49,505 bases of DNA from Chara braunii (taxonomy: Eukaryota; Streptophyta; Charophyceae; Charales; Characeae): contig BFEA01000753.1 in assembly GCA_003427395.1 (NCBI GenBank), positions 1,993-51,497 of the forward strand, given 5' to 3'. The notes beneath the pieces were generated by a model. That model saw only the letters and a list, made by a program, of their open reading frames with translations, searched no databases and was not told where the DNA came from. Each line of letters begins with the position of its first letter. Position 1 is the stretch's first letter. Of the stretch, positions 33,208 to 44,684 are shown piece after piece. The translations under genes and the position numbers were made by a program.

Positions 33208-33776
33208 TGGGACTAGTCGAAATCGTGTTGAAGTTGGTTGAAACCTGTTGAAACCTGTTGGAACCTGTTGGAATGTGTTGATAAACATTTAAGAATTTTC
33301 TCCAATCATTTTAAGCCCATTGTAAGTTGTTTGTAACCACATGAAATCATGCTCTTTGTTTATCGACGATGATGACAGATTAAAAACTCGTCCATCTTGT
33401 CGACTTTTCGATGTTGTTACCCTTTTTTTCTCTCTCATAGACGTGTAATATGGCGGGAGCAGTTTCTAAGAGCTCTGTTTTGGTAAACCATCGGTCGTCG
33501 TCAGGTTCCTGGTATGCGAACCTTACCTTATACTGTTTCTGGGAACGACCCCCGACCTCCTGTCCTGAACACGTTCTCTTCCACTATGTGATCTATATCG
33601 TATGCACCATCTATGTCTAGCGGAATAATTGACCGTCGGGAAAATAAATCGTTAGACGTGGTGCAAGGCAGCAACTTAGCGAAGAAGGGTCCCGCAGAAG
33701 ACAACTGGGAGACGTTGTCAAATGCTTCGAGTTATCACGTGAAAGAATAGATTTTCAAGAGATTTAGGAAAGGCCG
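33208..33776. other. Unassigned stretch with one small open frame
   Basis: Starts with short imperfect repeats of GAAACCTGTTG (33,239-33,282). An open frame of 56 codons runs from ATG at 33,450 to TAG at 33,618-33,620 (begins MAGAVSKSSV). It has no recognised domain, and I would not call it a gene without transcript evidence. Confidence 0.25.
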
Positions 33777-33872
33777 TTAGGACCATAGGAGCAACTACAG
33801 ATAAGAAGTAGGACCATAGGAGCAACTACAGATAAGAAGTAGGATCATAGGAACAACAACAGATAAGAAGTG
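33777..33872 (+). repeat. 31-bp tandem repeat, three units
   Basis: TAGGACCATAGGAGCAACTA plus CAGATAAGAAG appears three times head to tail. The first two units are identical and the third has a few changes. Confidence 0.9.
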
Positions 33873-35559
33873 GGTAGACTGTGAGGAGTCCGAGGACCCC
33901 GGCCTCAATCTTCTTATTCGTAATATCAGCCTTGTGCAAAAAGAACAGAGGATATTTGTATGACTTCCAAAAAGTACACCTTCTGCCAGAAAATTGTATC
34001 AGTATCTTAATTAGTAGGTGAAAACAGTTATATGACAACGGTAAGAAGTCATTTCATCTTTCCAAATGGTTTAAGACTCCATCTCTTGGTTATTAGTGGG
34101 GATCTATTTAGCAGGTTGGATGTTTAGCATAAGCTTTAATAGCATGTAGTTGTGGACCTTTCTCGGAAATTGGCCCCTGTTTCCAGCCGAGTCAGATCGG
34201 GGTAAAGGCCCCAACTTCAGGGTTGAGATGTTGATGGATTCTCAATTTTTTTTTTTTTAATTAAGCACTCGCAGAGTCACAATGAGATAGGAGTGATGAT
34301 GAGCGACCTCCTTTGTCCTGATTTCTTTCAGGTATCTATTTTCTCTCGATATCTATAAATCATTTATGTTTGCGAAGGATAAGCAACTGGACAGGTAACT
34401 CCCAGAATTTAAAGGAGGTGTATTTCTTTTAAAAATAAAAAGAATCAGTTTGAGTCTGTTTTTAGTGTGTTCTTAGTTTGTTTGGGTCTGCGTACTTCGT
34501 AGTATGTTCTAAGTTGTTTCAAGATGCCCTAGGTGTGTAGGTCTGTTTGAGATGTGCAATTATGTTCTGAGTCAATTTCAAGTGTGTTCGGATCTATTAC
34601 GAGAGCCTCGGGAGGAGTGTTTGAGTCGTTTTCAGCTTTGCTTTGAGGCTGTGGGAATCAGTTTGTGTTTTTGTTGTGTCTGTTTTTACTGTGTCATGAG
34701 TTTGTTTGAGTCTATTTGTTTCTTAGTTTGTTATAAGTTTGTTTCAGTCTATTTTCAGTCTGTAAGTCTGTTTGAGTCTTCTGCAGTCCTGTCCTCAATC
34801 CGTTTCAGGTCTATAACTGGCTGTGAAGTCTGTTATGTCACTGTTTGAGTCAGTTTGAGCCTCTTTTCAGGATAGGTGAATGTGTTTAAGTCTGTTTTCA
34901 TGTACAGGTCCATTTGAGTCTGTTTGATTTTTTTTTCAACTTGTTCTAAATGTATGTGTGTCTATTTTTACTCTGTTTTTATTGGGGAAAATTGGCAAAA
35001 ATTGCAGATACACCGGTTTGCAAACGTATCCTAGCAACTTTACTGGTACGCCCAGGTATGCTAGCAAATATACCCGTAAAGTATCAGAAATACCATTTTT
35101 GGAAGGTCTTTGTGCAAATTTACCCATAGGTACCTTCTTTTGTAGCAGAGGCCCCGTCGGACTGGCCTAAGGCAAGGGCTCAAAGGCCCACAGGGCCTCT
35201 GTTGCAAAATGAGGTACCAGGCAGTATAGTTGTCGTTGAACGTCGCGAACCGGTATTTCTGCTCAGATACACCTAAAACAAGGTTATGCTTCTCGCAAAC
35301 GTGGCTTTTTTTTTTTTTGGCCGCCGATAATACCCGATTGAGAAGGGTCGCGCGACCTTGCTTATTCGGTGCACTGCACTCCGCTAAGTGGTACCGGTTT
35401 CGGCAGAACCGGAGCCACCATTCAGGGCGCTACCATCGCTGATATCGCCTTGGAGTCGTTCCCCCACATGCTCCCCTTGTGGAGCGGATATGGCGCACTT
35501 TTAGCCATAGGAGCGGACGATAGGAGGAGGAAGCGTGACCCCTCCCCCCCCCCCCCCCC
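33873..35559. other. Unassigned stretch with T/G-rich degenerate repeats
   Basis: From about 34,440 to 34,930 variants of GTCTGTTTGAGT repeat irregularly. The rest is mixed DNA ending in a poly-C run (35,543-35,559) that borders the LINE 5' leader. No gene was recognised. Confidence 0.35.
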
Positions 35560-35676
35560 AGTAGCAGTAGCAGTTATCTCCACTCTAGGAGTTGTTTGAA
35601 GGAAGCTAAGAGAAACAACGGAGAGTCGGAGACCTAAGAAGGAAGAAGAAAGAGAAGTTGAACGAAGCCCAGCAAG

Positions 35677-35814
35677 ATGAAAGCCACGTCAACCCAAGAG
35701 GGTACAGGGAGATCCCCACCACCAGGCCCACATGAGGAGAAGGACTATTGGGAGGATGAGGAAAAGATCATGAGTTTACTATCATTGTGCTTTGATGATG
35801 GCGTATATCAAACG
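35677..35814 (+). pseudogene. LINE ORF1, N-terminal part
   Basis: ATG at 35,677 opens 46 codons, including EEKDYWEDEEKIMSLLSLCF and then DDGVY, up to the insertion point. The same frame resumes at 41,751 with VYRTKIDPREIIVGG, so the two pieces are one gene split by the Penelope-like element. ORF1 proteins of L1-type LINEs bind the element RNA. I recognise the sequence only as LINE ORF1-like, chiefly because it is joined to an endonuclease/RT ORF2 downstream. Confidence 0.65.
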
Positions 35815-36516
35815 CAGTTGACGCAGAACACGACTAACTGACTTCACGAACAACACTCTTCGACCAACACAGACATCAGAACATAGTCAACATAGAAAAT
35901 GACAACAGGAGTTAGATGGGAGAGACGAGGAAAGACAAAAGGACCAGAAACAACACAAGTGCATGTAACCCGAACGCGACGTTGATTAAAAAATATAACA
36001 ATGATGAACAGCGGGTGGACCCGACATGTTACGGCTGGTCCGCTACCCAGCCTCCTTAGGGGTCTTGGTCGTCGCAAGTGCGATGAGTAAACCGTGCACT
36101 GCGTATATGTAGCAAAATGAGAAACAGTCCGACCTACAGCCACCGCTGCTAAGAGAAACCACGTCCAATGATTTTGCCGCAAAGGTCAACTAGATACATG
36201 AGAAATAGCCTAAACAAAAAACACAGAGAAAACAAGAACTAACAGCACCTACTAGTTGTATCGCGACAACAAACGTCCAGACCTAGATATCAATATGTAC
36301 CACAAAGGGCCGACCACGGCGCGAAACCAAATGCGCCTCAAGCTATAAGACCAAAGGTCCCCTTGTACCCAAAATAGGACCAGGTAAGGGGCATGTGAAG
36401 AAAAAGGACTCTGAGCCATCAATACCCGGGTATCGAGAGATACGCTAAAAAACAGATCGCAGTTCAAAACCTTATGCATCACTCAGTTTCTTATCGAGAT
36501 TAGTAGGTCCCCCTAT
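35815..36516 (-). repeat. Pseudo-LTR, downstream copy
   Basis: Collinear without net indels with 41,049-41,750. By eye there are about 40 substitutions in 701 bp. It begins CAGTTGACGCAGAACACGAC on the plus strand and ends at GTAGGTCCCCCTA. Frames inside it are not conserved genes. Confidence 0.9.
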
Positions 36517-36674
36517 GCAATACTAGAAGGACGTAAAACAAACAAACCCACAACCAGACCTTATACTTTCACCAATCAGTCTCATTATTCACAACCATAT
36601 CGTCGACAAGACAATCAGTAGCCTAAAAGGAAAACAAGAAAACGAATCAAACCAGGGCCCTAACACGAGCCTAT

Positions 36675-38805
36675 TCAAACAGCGTCTGCAACGACCTTTC
36701 TCCATGAGAACAGTCGGTTCCACTTAGTCAAGATACCCAACCAATGATCCCAACAGCCAGCGAACTTACGAGAGAACTTCTCAAGAGCAGTATCAAAATA
36801 GGAATCCGGATAACCGCGCAGCCACATCTCATGTTTGAGTGTGAGAAGGAAAGCAACTTCCAAACTAGGAAGATTTGTAAATACCCGAGCTCGATGTAAG
36901 AAGGAAGTAATCACGACCATCTTCTGCTGCTTTCTCGAAAATGACGAAAAATTCTGCAGTATGAAAAACAAGCCCTTGATCCGAAATAACCCTCTGATTC
37001 TTACTATGCAACGCCACGCAGTCAATTATGCATGGGTCAATGAAGACTTTAACAACACAACCAAGGAAACCCCAAGCACTGCCCTCATTCGTCTCCTTCA
37101 ACGTAAGATACAAGTCATAGCACTTGCGAAAAGAATCCACCACCGACTGAGCCCGAGAAAAAGAAGAAGTAGAAGATTTCGAAAACCGTATGAAAATAGA
37201 AACATCATCAACAATACGAAATCCAGCAATCAACTTCCGATCCGAACCAAGGGAAGACAAGAAACAAAATTCATTGTATGCACATAAAAGACAAGCAAGA
37301 GCAGGGCTGGTAGATTTTCCCATCGGAATGCCCAGCACCTGCCTCAACAATACACCAGATGCGAGAATAAAGGTATGATCCAGATCGTGAGAAACGTAGC
37401 TATATAGAATGGAGAATTTTATCAGCACCCATCCATCCTCAGATCGCCCTCTCGTCAGATGCGCAATCTTACCATGCTTTCTTACCAACACCCCAGTGTA
37501 TCCCACACCAGCCCAATGGTCAATAACCCAACGTAATGCCTTACGAATTGAGTAATGGGGCAGATTTGAGAACATCTCCTTAATATCAAAGAAGACCCTC
37601 AAACAACAGTCATCTTTCTTCGTCAGTTGATTGAGAGAATTGATCCCGTCCATGAAATCAGACGTACTGCGAAGATTGAAATGGAGGGAGCAAGGAAGTC
37701 GCCACATGAGTTCATTTACCGCATAAGCAACACGCTTGCCACAAACCGCAGCACCTTCAGAGTGTGATGGGCAGATGGGCCGCCATCAGCCAGTATCTTT
37801 GTGCTTGGGCAACCCATAGGCATTACCAAAATTGTCGTGCTTATTCCATTTGCCAACTTTCTCAAAACCCTGCTGCACATGCAACGAGTCACACGAAGAG
37901 AAGACGTCCTGACTGCAGCACGTGTCACACAAGAAGGAGGGATTGTCCGTAAACAACATGCCCATGCCTCCGCCATACACGACTGGACAACACACCAATG
38001 AGTCACCTGGGTTGTGGTCAATCGGACAACACACCAGGCCTTCAAAACGCCTACTCTGCGCCTTCATCATAGATTCAAAGATATAAGAGTCAGTGGAGAC
38101 GTTGGTCAAACAACAGTGTAACTCATCGAACGAGAGCTCAGAAAGCGCCGTACCAGCATTCAACTCAGGGAAGGAGAGAAAAGCCGCACGAATCTGTCTC
38201 CGCAACATCCCAATAGGATCATCAGCAGAAGGTCGCAAAATATTTTTCGAATTGCTCATCCACGAAGGGAAAGACTTATCCTCACTAATGCGGAAAACCA
38301 CATGCTCATTGACATGAGCCAAAAAAGAATCAACAGAGGAACACGCACACCGATACTAGGCTTGCCTGGAGAAAGCACGAAAAATGTGAATACAATCTCC
38401 AATTGTCTTATTTCTCTGCCACACCACATGCATCCTCCGCACAAGCACGGACCGCCATTGTTCGTTGATATTCAACCGACGAATTACTCCAACACATGCC
38501 TTACGAATCCCACTTTTGCAGAAGGCCACATCATAGGTGATTCTCACAACAAGACGCTTACGAATTGGAAGACCAAACCTAGATGAAATGCATTTCCCAA
38601 AAATCAACCGAAGTCGAAAACGGAAACGTTTCTCCGAGAAGCATCTAACAAAAGAAAAGGGGAAAATCAATGAATTGAGATCCCAGGTAGCAAGTGTGCG
38701 TCGAGCAGTAGGATTACTAAGAAAGGGGACAAGGACGGCTTTGAAAAGAAGAGAACGGTAGCAGAATGGGTGAAGGGATTGAAAATTGATAAAGGCACCA
38801 TCCAC
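36675..38805 (-). pseudogene. Penelope-like reverse transcriptase, frameshifted
   Basis: Catalyses target-primed cDNA synthesis in intact elements. Reading 5' to 3' on the minus strand: an N-terminal part with RNKTIGDCIHIFRAFSR (from about 38,440); AHVNEHVVFRISEDKSFPSW (38,322 on); a Cys-rich segment LVCCPIDHNPGDSLVCCP; NAYGLPKHKD; a frameshift, then ILADGGPSAHHTLKVLRF; motif A FFDIKEMFSNLPH; motif B GIPMGKSTSPALACLL; motif C FRIVDDVSIF with both catalytic aspartates; FLGCVV; and after another frameshift the thumb SRKQQKMVVITSFLHRARVF and RGYPDSYFDTALEKF. Catalytic residues are intact but at least three frameshifts break the frame (near 38,350, 37,710-37,790 and 36,950). It follows the GIY-YIG frame directly. 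Confidence 0.85.
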
Positions 38806-38817
38806 AAACCAACCTCT

Positions 38818-39579
38818 CTACTTACGCAACTGATCAGATCCAAAACTGCATGAAATCACCGAAGAACCATAACAGCGTCTCAGAAGCTTCCATGAGTCAA
38901 TAAGTGACGGCCCTCCCCTACGGACAATGGAAAATTGATGTACATGGTGATCCCGATAATAATCAAGAACTTGTAACAGGCTGTGAGACACGATCCCTAC
39001 GGACGAGTAGAACAGCATTAACCCAGTCCTGGAAACCTCCACCGCAGCCCGCGGTGCACACGTCACCAAACCCGCATCCTTCTTCCGTTTCCTACCCCGT
39101 TCTCGTTTTCCCAACCAATGACGTCGTTGACGTATTGGTCGCTCCCTAGTGTTAAGCGCAGGACAAAATTGCTTAATGAAAAAACGCTCCACCGAAAGAA
39201 GGTCCTCCTTCGGGCAAAAAGACAAGGGAATAGCAACATAATTCTCTACTCCCACACGTCGGAACCATCCATACAGCCTCTCGTTCTGACGGCCATTATT
39301 AATAAGATTATCACTCTTCGCACGGTAGACGTGCTCATTCCAGCAGGAGGACAAGTCTCGACTAGTACTGTCGATATACACGTGCCTACACACAGGTGAC
39401 ACAAGCAAGTAAACCAGCGGATCACTATCAAGATCATTCCCACGTGATTGCCAAAACTTCAGCACATGATCTCCGAACTTAGTAGCCCAAGGAATGCATG
39501 AGGCCAACCACGACAAGCTGGAGGAAGGAATTGAGCGTCCTACAGCGAAGGTATGAGATCGAGGTAGATCTGAGTGCAA
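38818..39579 (-). pseudogene. GIY-YIG endonuclease domain, N-terminal to the RT
   Basis: A 253-codon frame. Residues about 55-145 show the GIY-YIG fold: LVYLLVSPVCRHVYIDSTSR (the first motif as VYL, the second as VYID, where Gly of YIG is replaced by Asp), DLSSCWNEH (Cys where the catalytic Arg is expected, keeping His), then LLSVERFFIKQFCPALNTRE with the metal-binding Glu and the conserved Asn. The Cys codon TGC and Asp codon GAC are one transition away from Arg CGC and Gly GGC, so these look like decay after insertion. In living elements the domain nicks the target DNA. A basic RKRKK tract follows. It precedes the RT on the same strand with a short gap. Confidence 0.8.
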
Positions 39580-39627
39580 AGAAACGTCGAAATAAGTTCC
39601 AAAGAGTCGTCACGTCCGGGAGAGACA

Positions 39628-40056
39628 TTAAGAGACAGAGTCTCCCCCGGATGATCTCTCACCAACAGCATCGGCCAGATCCTCCGAAACTTCCACGGTT
39701 ACCGGAGGGAACGCCTTCTTGACCCGATGCGCGACCATGTCGTCCACTGTTTGCTTCACCCCCACGTACTTGACACCTTCCTTATCGCAGATAGCCATGA
39801 GTGCATCCTTAGTCATCCCTCTCAACGATTTCCTCTCATCCTTCGCAAACGCCTCTTTCTCCTTTTCGTCTGCCACCACTTTGTCCTTGCCCTTTTTCTC
39901 CTTGCCCTTGCCAGTACAGACTTCGTCCATCTTTGAACGCAGGTTAGACCGAGAGGTCTTCTGCGACATTTCACGTTCCATCCGTGCGATCTTTTCTTTC
40001 GCCTTCTCCAGGTCCTGCTCAGCCTCCCTTCGTGCATTAAACTCATGAATGCGCAT
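39628..40056 (-). pseudogene. Coiled-coil and SAP-like part of the Penelope ORF1
   Basis: A 142-codon frame with a charged coiled coil (REAEQDLEKAKEKIARMERE), a Lys-rich linker, and LMAICDKEGVKYVGVKQTVD, which resembles a SAP-type helix-extension-helix DNA-binding motif. Upstream it is probably linked by frameshifts (40,057-40,221) to the zinc-knuckle frame. A separate protein ahead of endonuclease and RT could package RNA or find targets; this is inference. Confidence 0.5.
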
Positions 40057-40221
40057 CTCCTGAATGGTTTCGACCTCCAGTCAGTGCATATCCGAAATCT
40101 TCTTGAGGTCGGCTGACATCACCGCGGACTTGAAGAGTGTCGACGTGGAAGGCCTTGAAGTCGTTTTTGCAGCAGGTGTATTCAGCGAGATGCAACCGCG
40201 TTTCCCTGGTCGCAAAGCCTC

Positions 40222-40950
40222 CTAGTGCCACTTCTCCGCGTTTGTCAGTGCTTCATCACACGCATGAATAACCTCGTGCATTTCCTTCTCTACCAACTTC
40301 AGCCGCCATTTCGCCATAAGAGCCTCATCCAACTGGCTGTTCATCCGCTCCTGCTTAGCCAGTAGCTTCGCAAGTACACTATCATTATCGTGGACCGTAC
40401 CTTGGACAAAACTTGTCGAAGCGCCGCCCTGCCTTGCCTTTCCCCCAAGCTTCTCTACCTCCTTGCGCAGAGCTTCGACTTCATTGTTGTTACCTTTGTT
40501 ATGCAAAACGTCAACAACACCATTCAGTCTCGTATTCATAGAATCAGTAAGCGACTTACGAAAATCTTCCCTCTCCTTCCTTTCTGCTTCACGTCGCTCT
40601 TCATCGGCTTTCTCTTTCAATGCCTTTTCTTCTTCAGCCTTCATATTTTTCTCCTTCTCAACTTCGGCATCATGCGTCTCAGCAATGATATGCTCCAGGT
40701 AATCAAGCCGTTGCTTTGCTTGATTCCATCCAGAACCCCTGGAAAACTGCCCTGCACCACTATTAATAGCAATAGCATCATTATTGGAAGAAGATGCGTA
40801 CAACAAGGTGGGCAGAGGTTGTTGTGTGGGGATAAGAGCAGAATGAGGGTTAGCTGGTTTAGGGTGGGGAAACCATCTAATGAAGTGACCCGGATCGCCA
40901 CAATTATAACAGGTACGTACAATCGTGGAATTAGGAACATTAGACGCCAT
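40222..40950 (-). pseudogene. Zinc-knuckle, coiled-coil ORF1 (Gag-like) of the Penelope-like element
   Basis: A 242-codon frame starting MASNVPNSTIVRTCYNCGDP. The knuckle reads CYNCGDPGHFIRWF: C-X2-C-X4-H is right, but the fourth ligand (Cys) is Phe, encoded by TTT. A Pro-rich linker follows, then a long charged coiled coil (EKEKNMKAEEEKALKEKADE and beyond) and a C-terminal helical part. CCHC knuckles bind nucleic acid in Gag and LINE ORF1 proteins. The start lies about 100 bp inside the upstream pseudo-LTR. The frame ends at 40,222, and a frameshift probably joins it to the 39,628-40,056 frame. Confidence 0.65.
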
Positions 40951-41048
40951 ATTCCAAAGGTGGAGGAGATAAGAGTGCTACATGTAAAATATCGAAGCCA
41001 CACAAACACGTAGTATTATCCCTACGGTGGTTATTCCATGAAACGAAG

Positions 41049-41750
41049 CAGTTGACACAGAACACGACAAACGGACTTCACGAACAACACTCTTGGACCA
41101 ACACAAACATCAGAACATAGTCAACATAGAAAATGACGACAAGAGTTAAATGGGAGAGACGAGGAAAGACAAAAGGACCAGAAGCAAAGGAAGTGCATGT
41201 AACCCGGACGCGACGTTGATTAAAAAATATAACAATGATGAACAGCGGGTGGACCCGACATGTTTCGGCTGGTCCGCTACCCTGCCTCCTCAGGGGTCTT
41301 GGTCTTCGCAAGTGCGATGAGTAAACCGTGCACTGTGTATATGTAGCAAAATGAGAAACAGTCCGACCTACAGCCACCGCTGCTAAGAGAAACCACGTCC
41401 AATGATGTTGCTTCAAAGGTCAACTAGATACATGAGAAATAGCCTAAACAAAAAACACAGAGAAAACAAGAACTAACAGCACCTACTACTCGTATCGCAA
41501 CAACAAACGTCCAGACCCACATATCAATATGTACTACAAAGGGCCGACCACGGCTCGAAACCAAATGCGCCTCAAGCTATAAGACCAAATGTCCCCTTGT
41601 ACCCAAAATAAGACTAGGTAAGGGGCATGTGAGGAAAAAGGACTCAGAGCCATCAATACCCGGGTATCGAGAGACACGCTAAAAAACAGATCGCAGTTCA
41701 AAACCTTATGCATCACTGAGTTTCCTATCGAGATCAGTAGGTCCCCCTTT
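41049..41750 (-). repeat. Pseudo-LTR, upstream copy
   Basis: Partner of 35,815-36,516, offset 5,234 bp with no net indel. As the 5' copy on the minus strand it would carry the promoter. It abuts the target duplication at 41,751. Confidence 0.9.
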
Positions 41751-43938
41751 GTATATCGAACGAAAATTGACCCTAGAGAGATCATAGTTGGAGGTAGAGA
41801 GGTCAGGTTTAAGTTAAACACATCACTCGACGATATTAAGGCTAAATGGCTTAAAGAGCGAACAATGACAGTTATTTACAGGGACGTTGCGAGATTTCTG
41901 CCAAAGAATATCAAAGATAATTTTGTCCGAATCTTTAAAGATGGATGGATAATTGGGAACGAGGTTTTACCTGAGAACTAGAGAAGAGGGAGGATTAAAA
42001 TAGATTGTTCAGGGGTGGCGTCCTTTGTTGCTAAAGCAAAGGAGGTGGCGGAGTATATGATCTAAGAGCAAACGGTGGAAGTGACCCTAGGGAGTAAATC
42101 ATACAAAATTTTGTTCAAGCCTTTGATGACTCGAGCATAGTTTAGGGAATTGAGGAAGCAGGAGGAGGATAGGGTATTTTGGGTGACGGCGCTCCAGGTG
42201 CCACTCTATGACACGTCGTTTATCAATGCGCAAATAGAGAAAGCAATAGGTAAGATTACACTAACGCATCTAACAAGTGCATATCCGATGAGACCAGCGC
42301 TAGTCAATGCCCGGTTCGACCTCGTCCCAGAAGCCCATCCAAATATGAAAGACGTACTATGGATAGAAACGACGAAAGAAGATAGACTTGATATCAAACT
42401 AGCGTCGGCAAACACGGTCAAGTGAAATACCTGCAGGCAATTCTTCCATACAGAACAAGAATGTTGGAGAAACAGAGGGCAGCAGTAGGGTGGAACGGGA
42501 GCAGAGCAAGGGCGGCAACATTATCCTCAGTAGCAGCAACAACAAGCGTCGACACTATCACGATACCAAGGACTGCTAGGTCCGAGAAGTGGAACCCAGC
42601 CTCGTCAGGTGCAGCAAGTCACGCTTGACTCGGCTGGAGTCATGCGGATCAACCCGACGTTCTTCCCACAAGGCACGCGAGGAGGTGGCACACAACTTAA
42701 TAGGGGCGGTCGAGGGGCGGCTTCCCTTGAGGAATTTCGCAGGGCATTGGGCAGACCGATGGCCAGGGACACTTTGGTGTAGAAGGAGGTATTCGGGGAG
42801 GCGGTCCTCAACAAGGACAGATGGGAGGGGGCCTCCCAAGAATAGTCCCGGTGGGACTCGATCAGTTCAACAGCAAGGGCCCGTACGGTATGCCTAACCA
42901 TCAAGGAGGACAAACGGTGGCATGACAAGGAGGGGCGGTATCGGTGGAATAGCTTTTAGCGAACAACATGCACTTGTCCCTTCGGGCACGATTGTTGAAC
43001 TCGCAAGGGAAGCTCCAGCGGGGTGCCAAATGGGAGGCAACATGCATCTACCAGGATCAGCAGCCCTTGCAATGATGAGAGGACAGGGGCACTCCATTGT
43101 CGCAGAACCATTTGGGGGAGGGCCAAGAGATGGAATTGGAAGCGGACAAGCGGGACCAAGGGCAGATCCAGGGTCAGTCACAAGCAAACCCCGAGGAGCA
43201 GGAAAACAGAGAAGGTTGAGCATGACATATCGACCAGGGATCACGCCAAAACCATCGAGAGGCTCAAGGTTATCAAGAAGCGGTTTAGAAAGGTCGGTGA
43301 GTCAAGAGGTAGGGATGGTGACGCCAGGGCAGAAAACAACGAGGGATCGAAGACTCACGTCAACACGTGAACATAACCCAGAGATATCGTAGTACTTAGT
43401 GCCTTTGGTTTGCAAGGCTCTTCGGAATACACTATGGGTACATTGCGTAGTGACGTGGCAGAAGAACACGGGTCCGTCACTGATTTTTGGACAATTGGTC
43501 ACAGAGATGCCATCAACTCCGGAAATTGAGAGTTGCCTGAGGAATCTGTATCTCGACTCATTTCCAATGAGGATTATTCCAGATGTCGTGATGTCGATAA
43601 TACTTTTCGGCCCGACAAGGAACAAAGCGAAATTTTATGTTCCGCTGGTGGATGTTAGACTGACGGAGCAGAAGCTGGCAGATCTTGAAACACTCCATTT
43701 GAGGCTAATCCTGCTGGCCATCTTTGCGGAAGCAAAGAAACAGGAACTAGCGAGATTCATGATCTCCCCGATCATGATGACAGCAGATGCCATCGTGGAG
43801 CTGAAGATGAGGCTGCATAAGGAGAAGAAACTGGACTCTAGTTTCTTGAAGACAACTCTCACACAAAGTTGGCCTGAAGAACGATCAATCAACACTCACA
43901 TCCAACGTCAACAAGGAGCAGCAAACGTGAATGGTTAA
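41751..43938 (+). pseudogene. LINE ORF1, main part, with stops
   Basis: Continues the 35,677 frame: VYRTKIDPREIIVGGREVRF, then ARFLPKNIKDNFVRIFKDGW. In-frame stops stand near 41,979, 42,063, 42,138 and 42,423. At 42,423 TGA replaces the first Cys of a CCHC knuckle (remaining NTCRQFFHTEQEC, with C-X4-H-X4-C kept). The middle is Gln/Gly-rich and frameshifted. The last part (43,399-43,938) is an open frame containing FGPTRNKAKFYVPLVDVRLT and ends at TAA 43,936-43,938, overlapping the ORF2 ATG by 8 bases. Such an overlap suggests coupled translation in the parent element. Confidence 0.65.
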
Positions 43939-44676
43939 GATCAAGATAGCGACATGAAATCTGCAGGGTTTCGGGGACACTGCCGGAAGGAGTAAACGGA
44001 CGAGGGTCAAATATTGGTTGCACGACAACAACATATTGATTGCGTGCCTTCAAGAGACAAAGTTGAACAACGAGTAGAGGAACTAGAAAGGTGGTGGGAC
44101 GGGGCGCAAATTTTCTCGGCGGCTCAAGAGACAAAGGGAGGGGCCAGAATCCCAATCCACAGGGACTTGGAAGCTCAAATAGTTAATTACTATGCAGACC
44201 TTTTGGGCCGCTGGGCTTGGGTGATCGTCAGGCAAAAATACACCACGTAGCCGGTAGCTTCGATGTATGCCCCGGTGAGAAGAAAGGAGAGGATCGCATT
44301 CTTCAATGAATTGCGAGTGACTCTCCCAAATGTTGACGAGGTAATCATTGGTGGAGACTGAAATACAGTTCTCGATTCACCGCTAGATCAAAGGGATAAA
44401 GGAAGCTCGAAGGACGTACTTGCCTTGGTGAATTTAATGTTGGACCTCAATCTCCACGATGTGTAAAGTGACTTGCGTCCTACACAACCTGGATACACCT
44501 GGTTTTCGCATCGAGGGAAAGGGAGAAGACTCGATTACCTGGTTGTGGGAGGAAATCTGAAGAAACATGTGATTAACGTTGAGTTATCAATCTGGTTTTG
44601 GACCACAAACCGGTAATCAGATAGTTTACCTCCGCCAAAGAGCAACAAAGAGGTAGAGGATATTTTAAGATAAACA
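43931..44676 (+). pseudogene. LINE ORF2, APE-type endonuclease domain
   Basis: ATG at 43,931, MVKIKIAT-stop-NLQGF: the conserved Trp of the ATWN start is TGA. Across frameshifts follow LIACLQETKLNNE (catalytic Glu), ASMYAPVRRKERIAFFNELR, IIGGD-stop-NTVLDSPLDQ (the D-x-N pair, middle residue TGA), YTWFSHRGKGRRLDYLVV (catalytic Asp) and LDHKPVI (catalytic His) near 44,600. All signatures of the L1/APE endonuclease are visible, but at least five stops and two frameshifts inactivate it. The frame then reads GRGYFKINTLN up to the transposon insertion. Confidence 0.85.
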
Positions 44677-44684
44677 CCTTGAAC

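Larger units (their letters stand above)
35815..41750 (-). mobile_element. Penelope-like retroelement with GIY-YIG before RT (Naiad/Chlamys-type order)
   Basis: A 5,936-bp insertion in LINE ORF1. The 12-bp target duplication is GTATATCAAACG (35,803-35,814) and GTATATCGAACG (41,751-41,762), with one mismatch. Its two 701-bp direct repeats (35,815-36,515 and 41,049-41,749) lie 5,234 bp apart and lack TG...CA ends. They fit the pseudo-LTRs typical of Penelope-like elements rather than true LTRs. On the minus strand it encodes a zinc-knuckle/coiled-coil protein, then a GIY-YIG endonuclease, then an RT with a Penelope-type core. In classical Penelope elements GIY-YIG follows the RT. The reverse order is known from the Naiad and Chlamys clades. 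Frames are broken by several frameshifts. Confidence 0.85.

Noticed and set aside
41700-41750. Hammerhead ribozyme in the pseudo-LTR, as known from some Penelope-like elements
   Set aside because: The minus strand has CTACTGATCTCGATAGGAAA, but the core CTGANGA is not met and the stems do not form; no other candidate was seen.
35815-41750. LTR retrotransposon, because of 701-bp direct repeats and a zinc knuckle
   Set aside because: Repeats lack TG...CA ends, the target duplication is 12 bp, there is no protease, RNase H or integrase, and the RT and GIY-YIG are of Penelope type.
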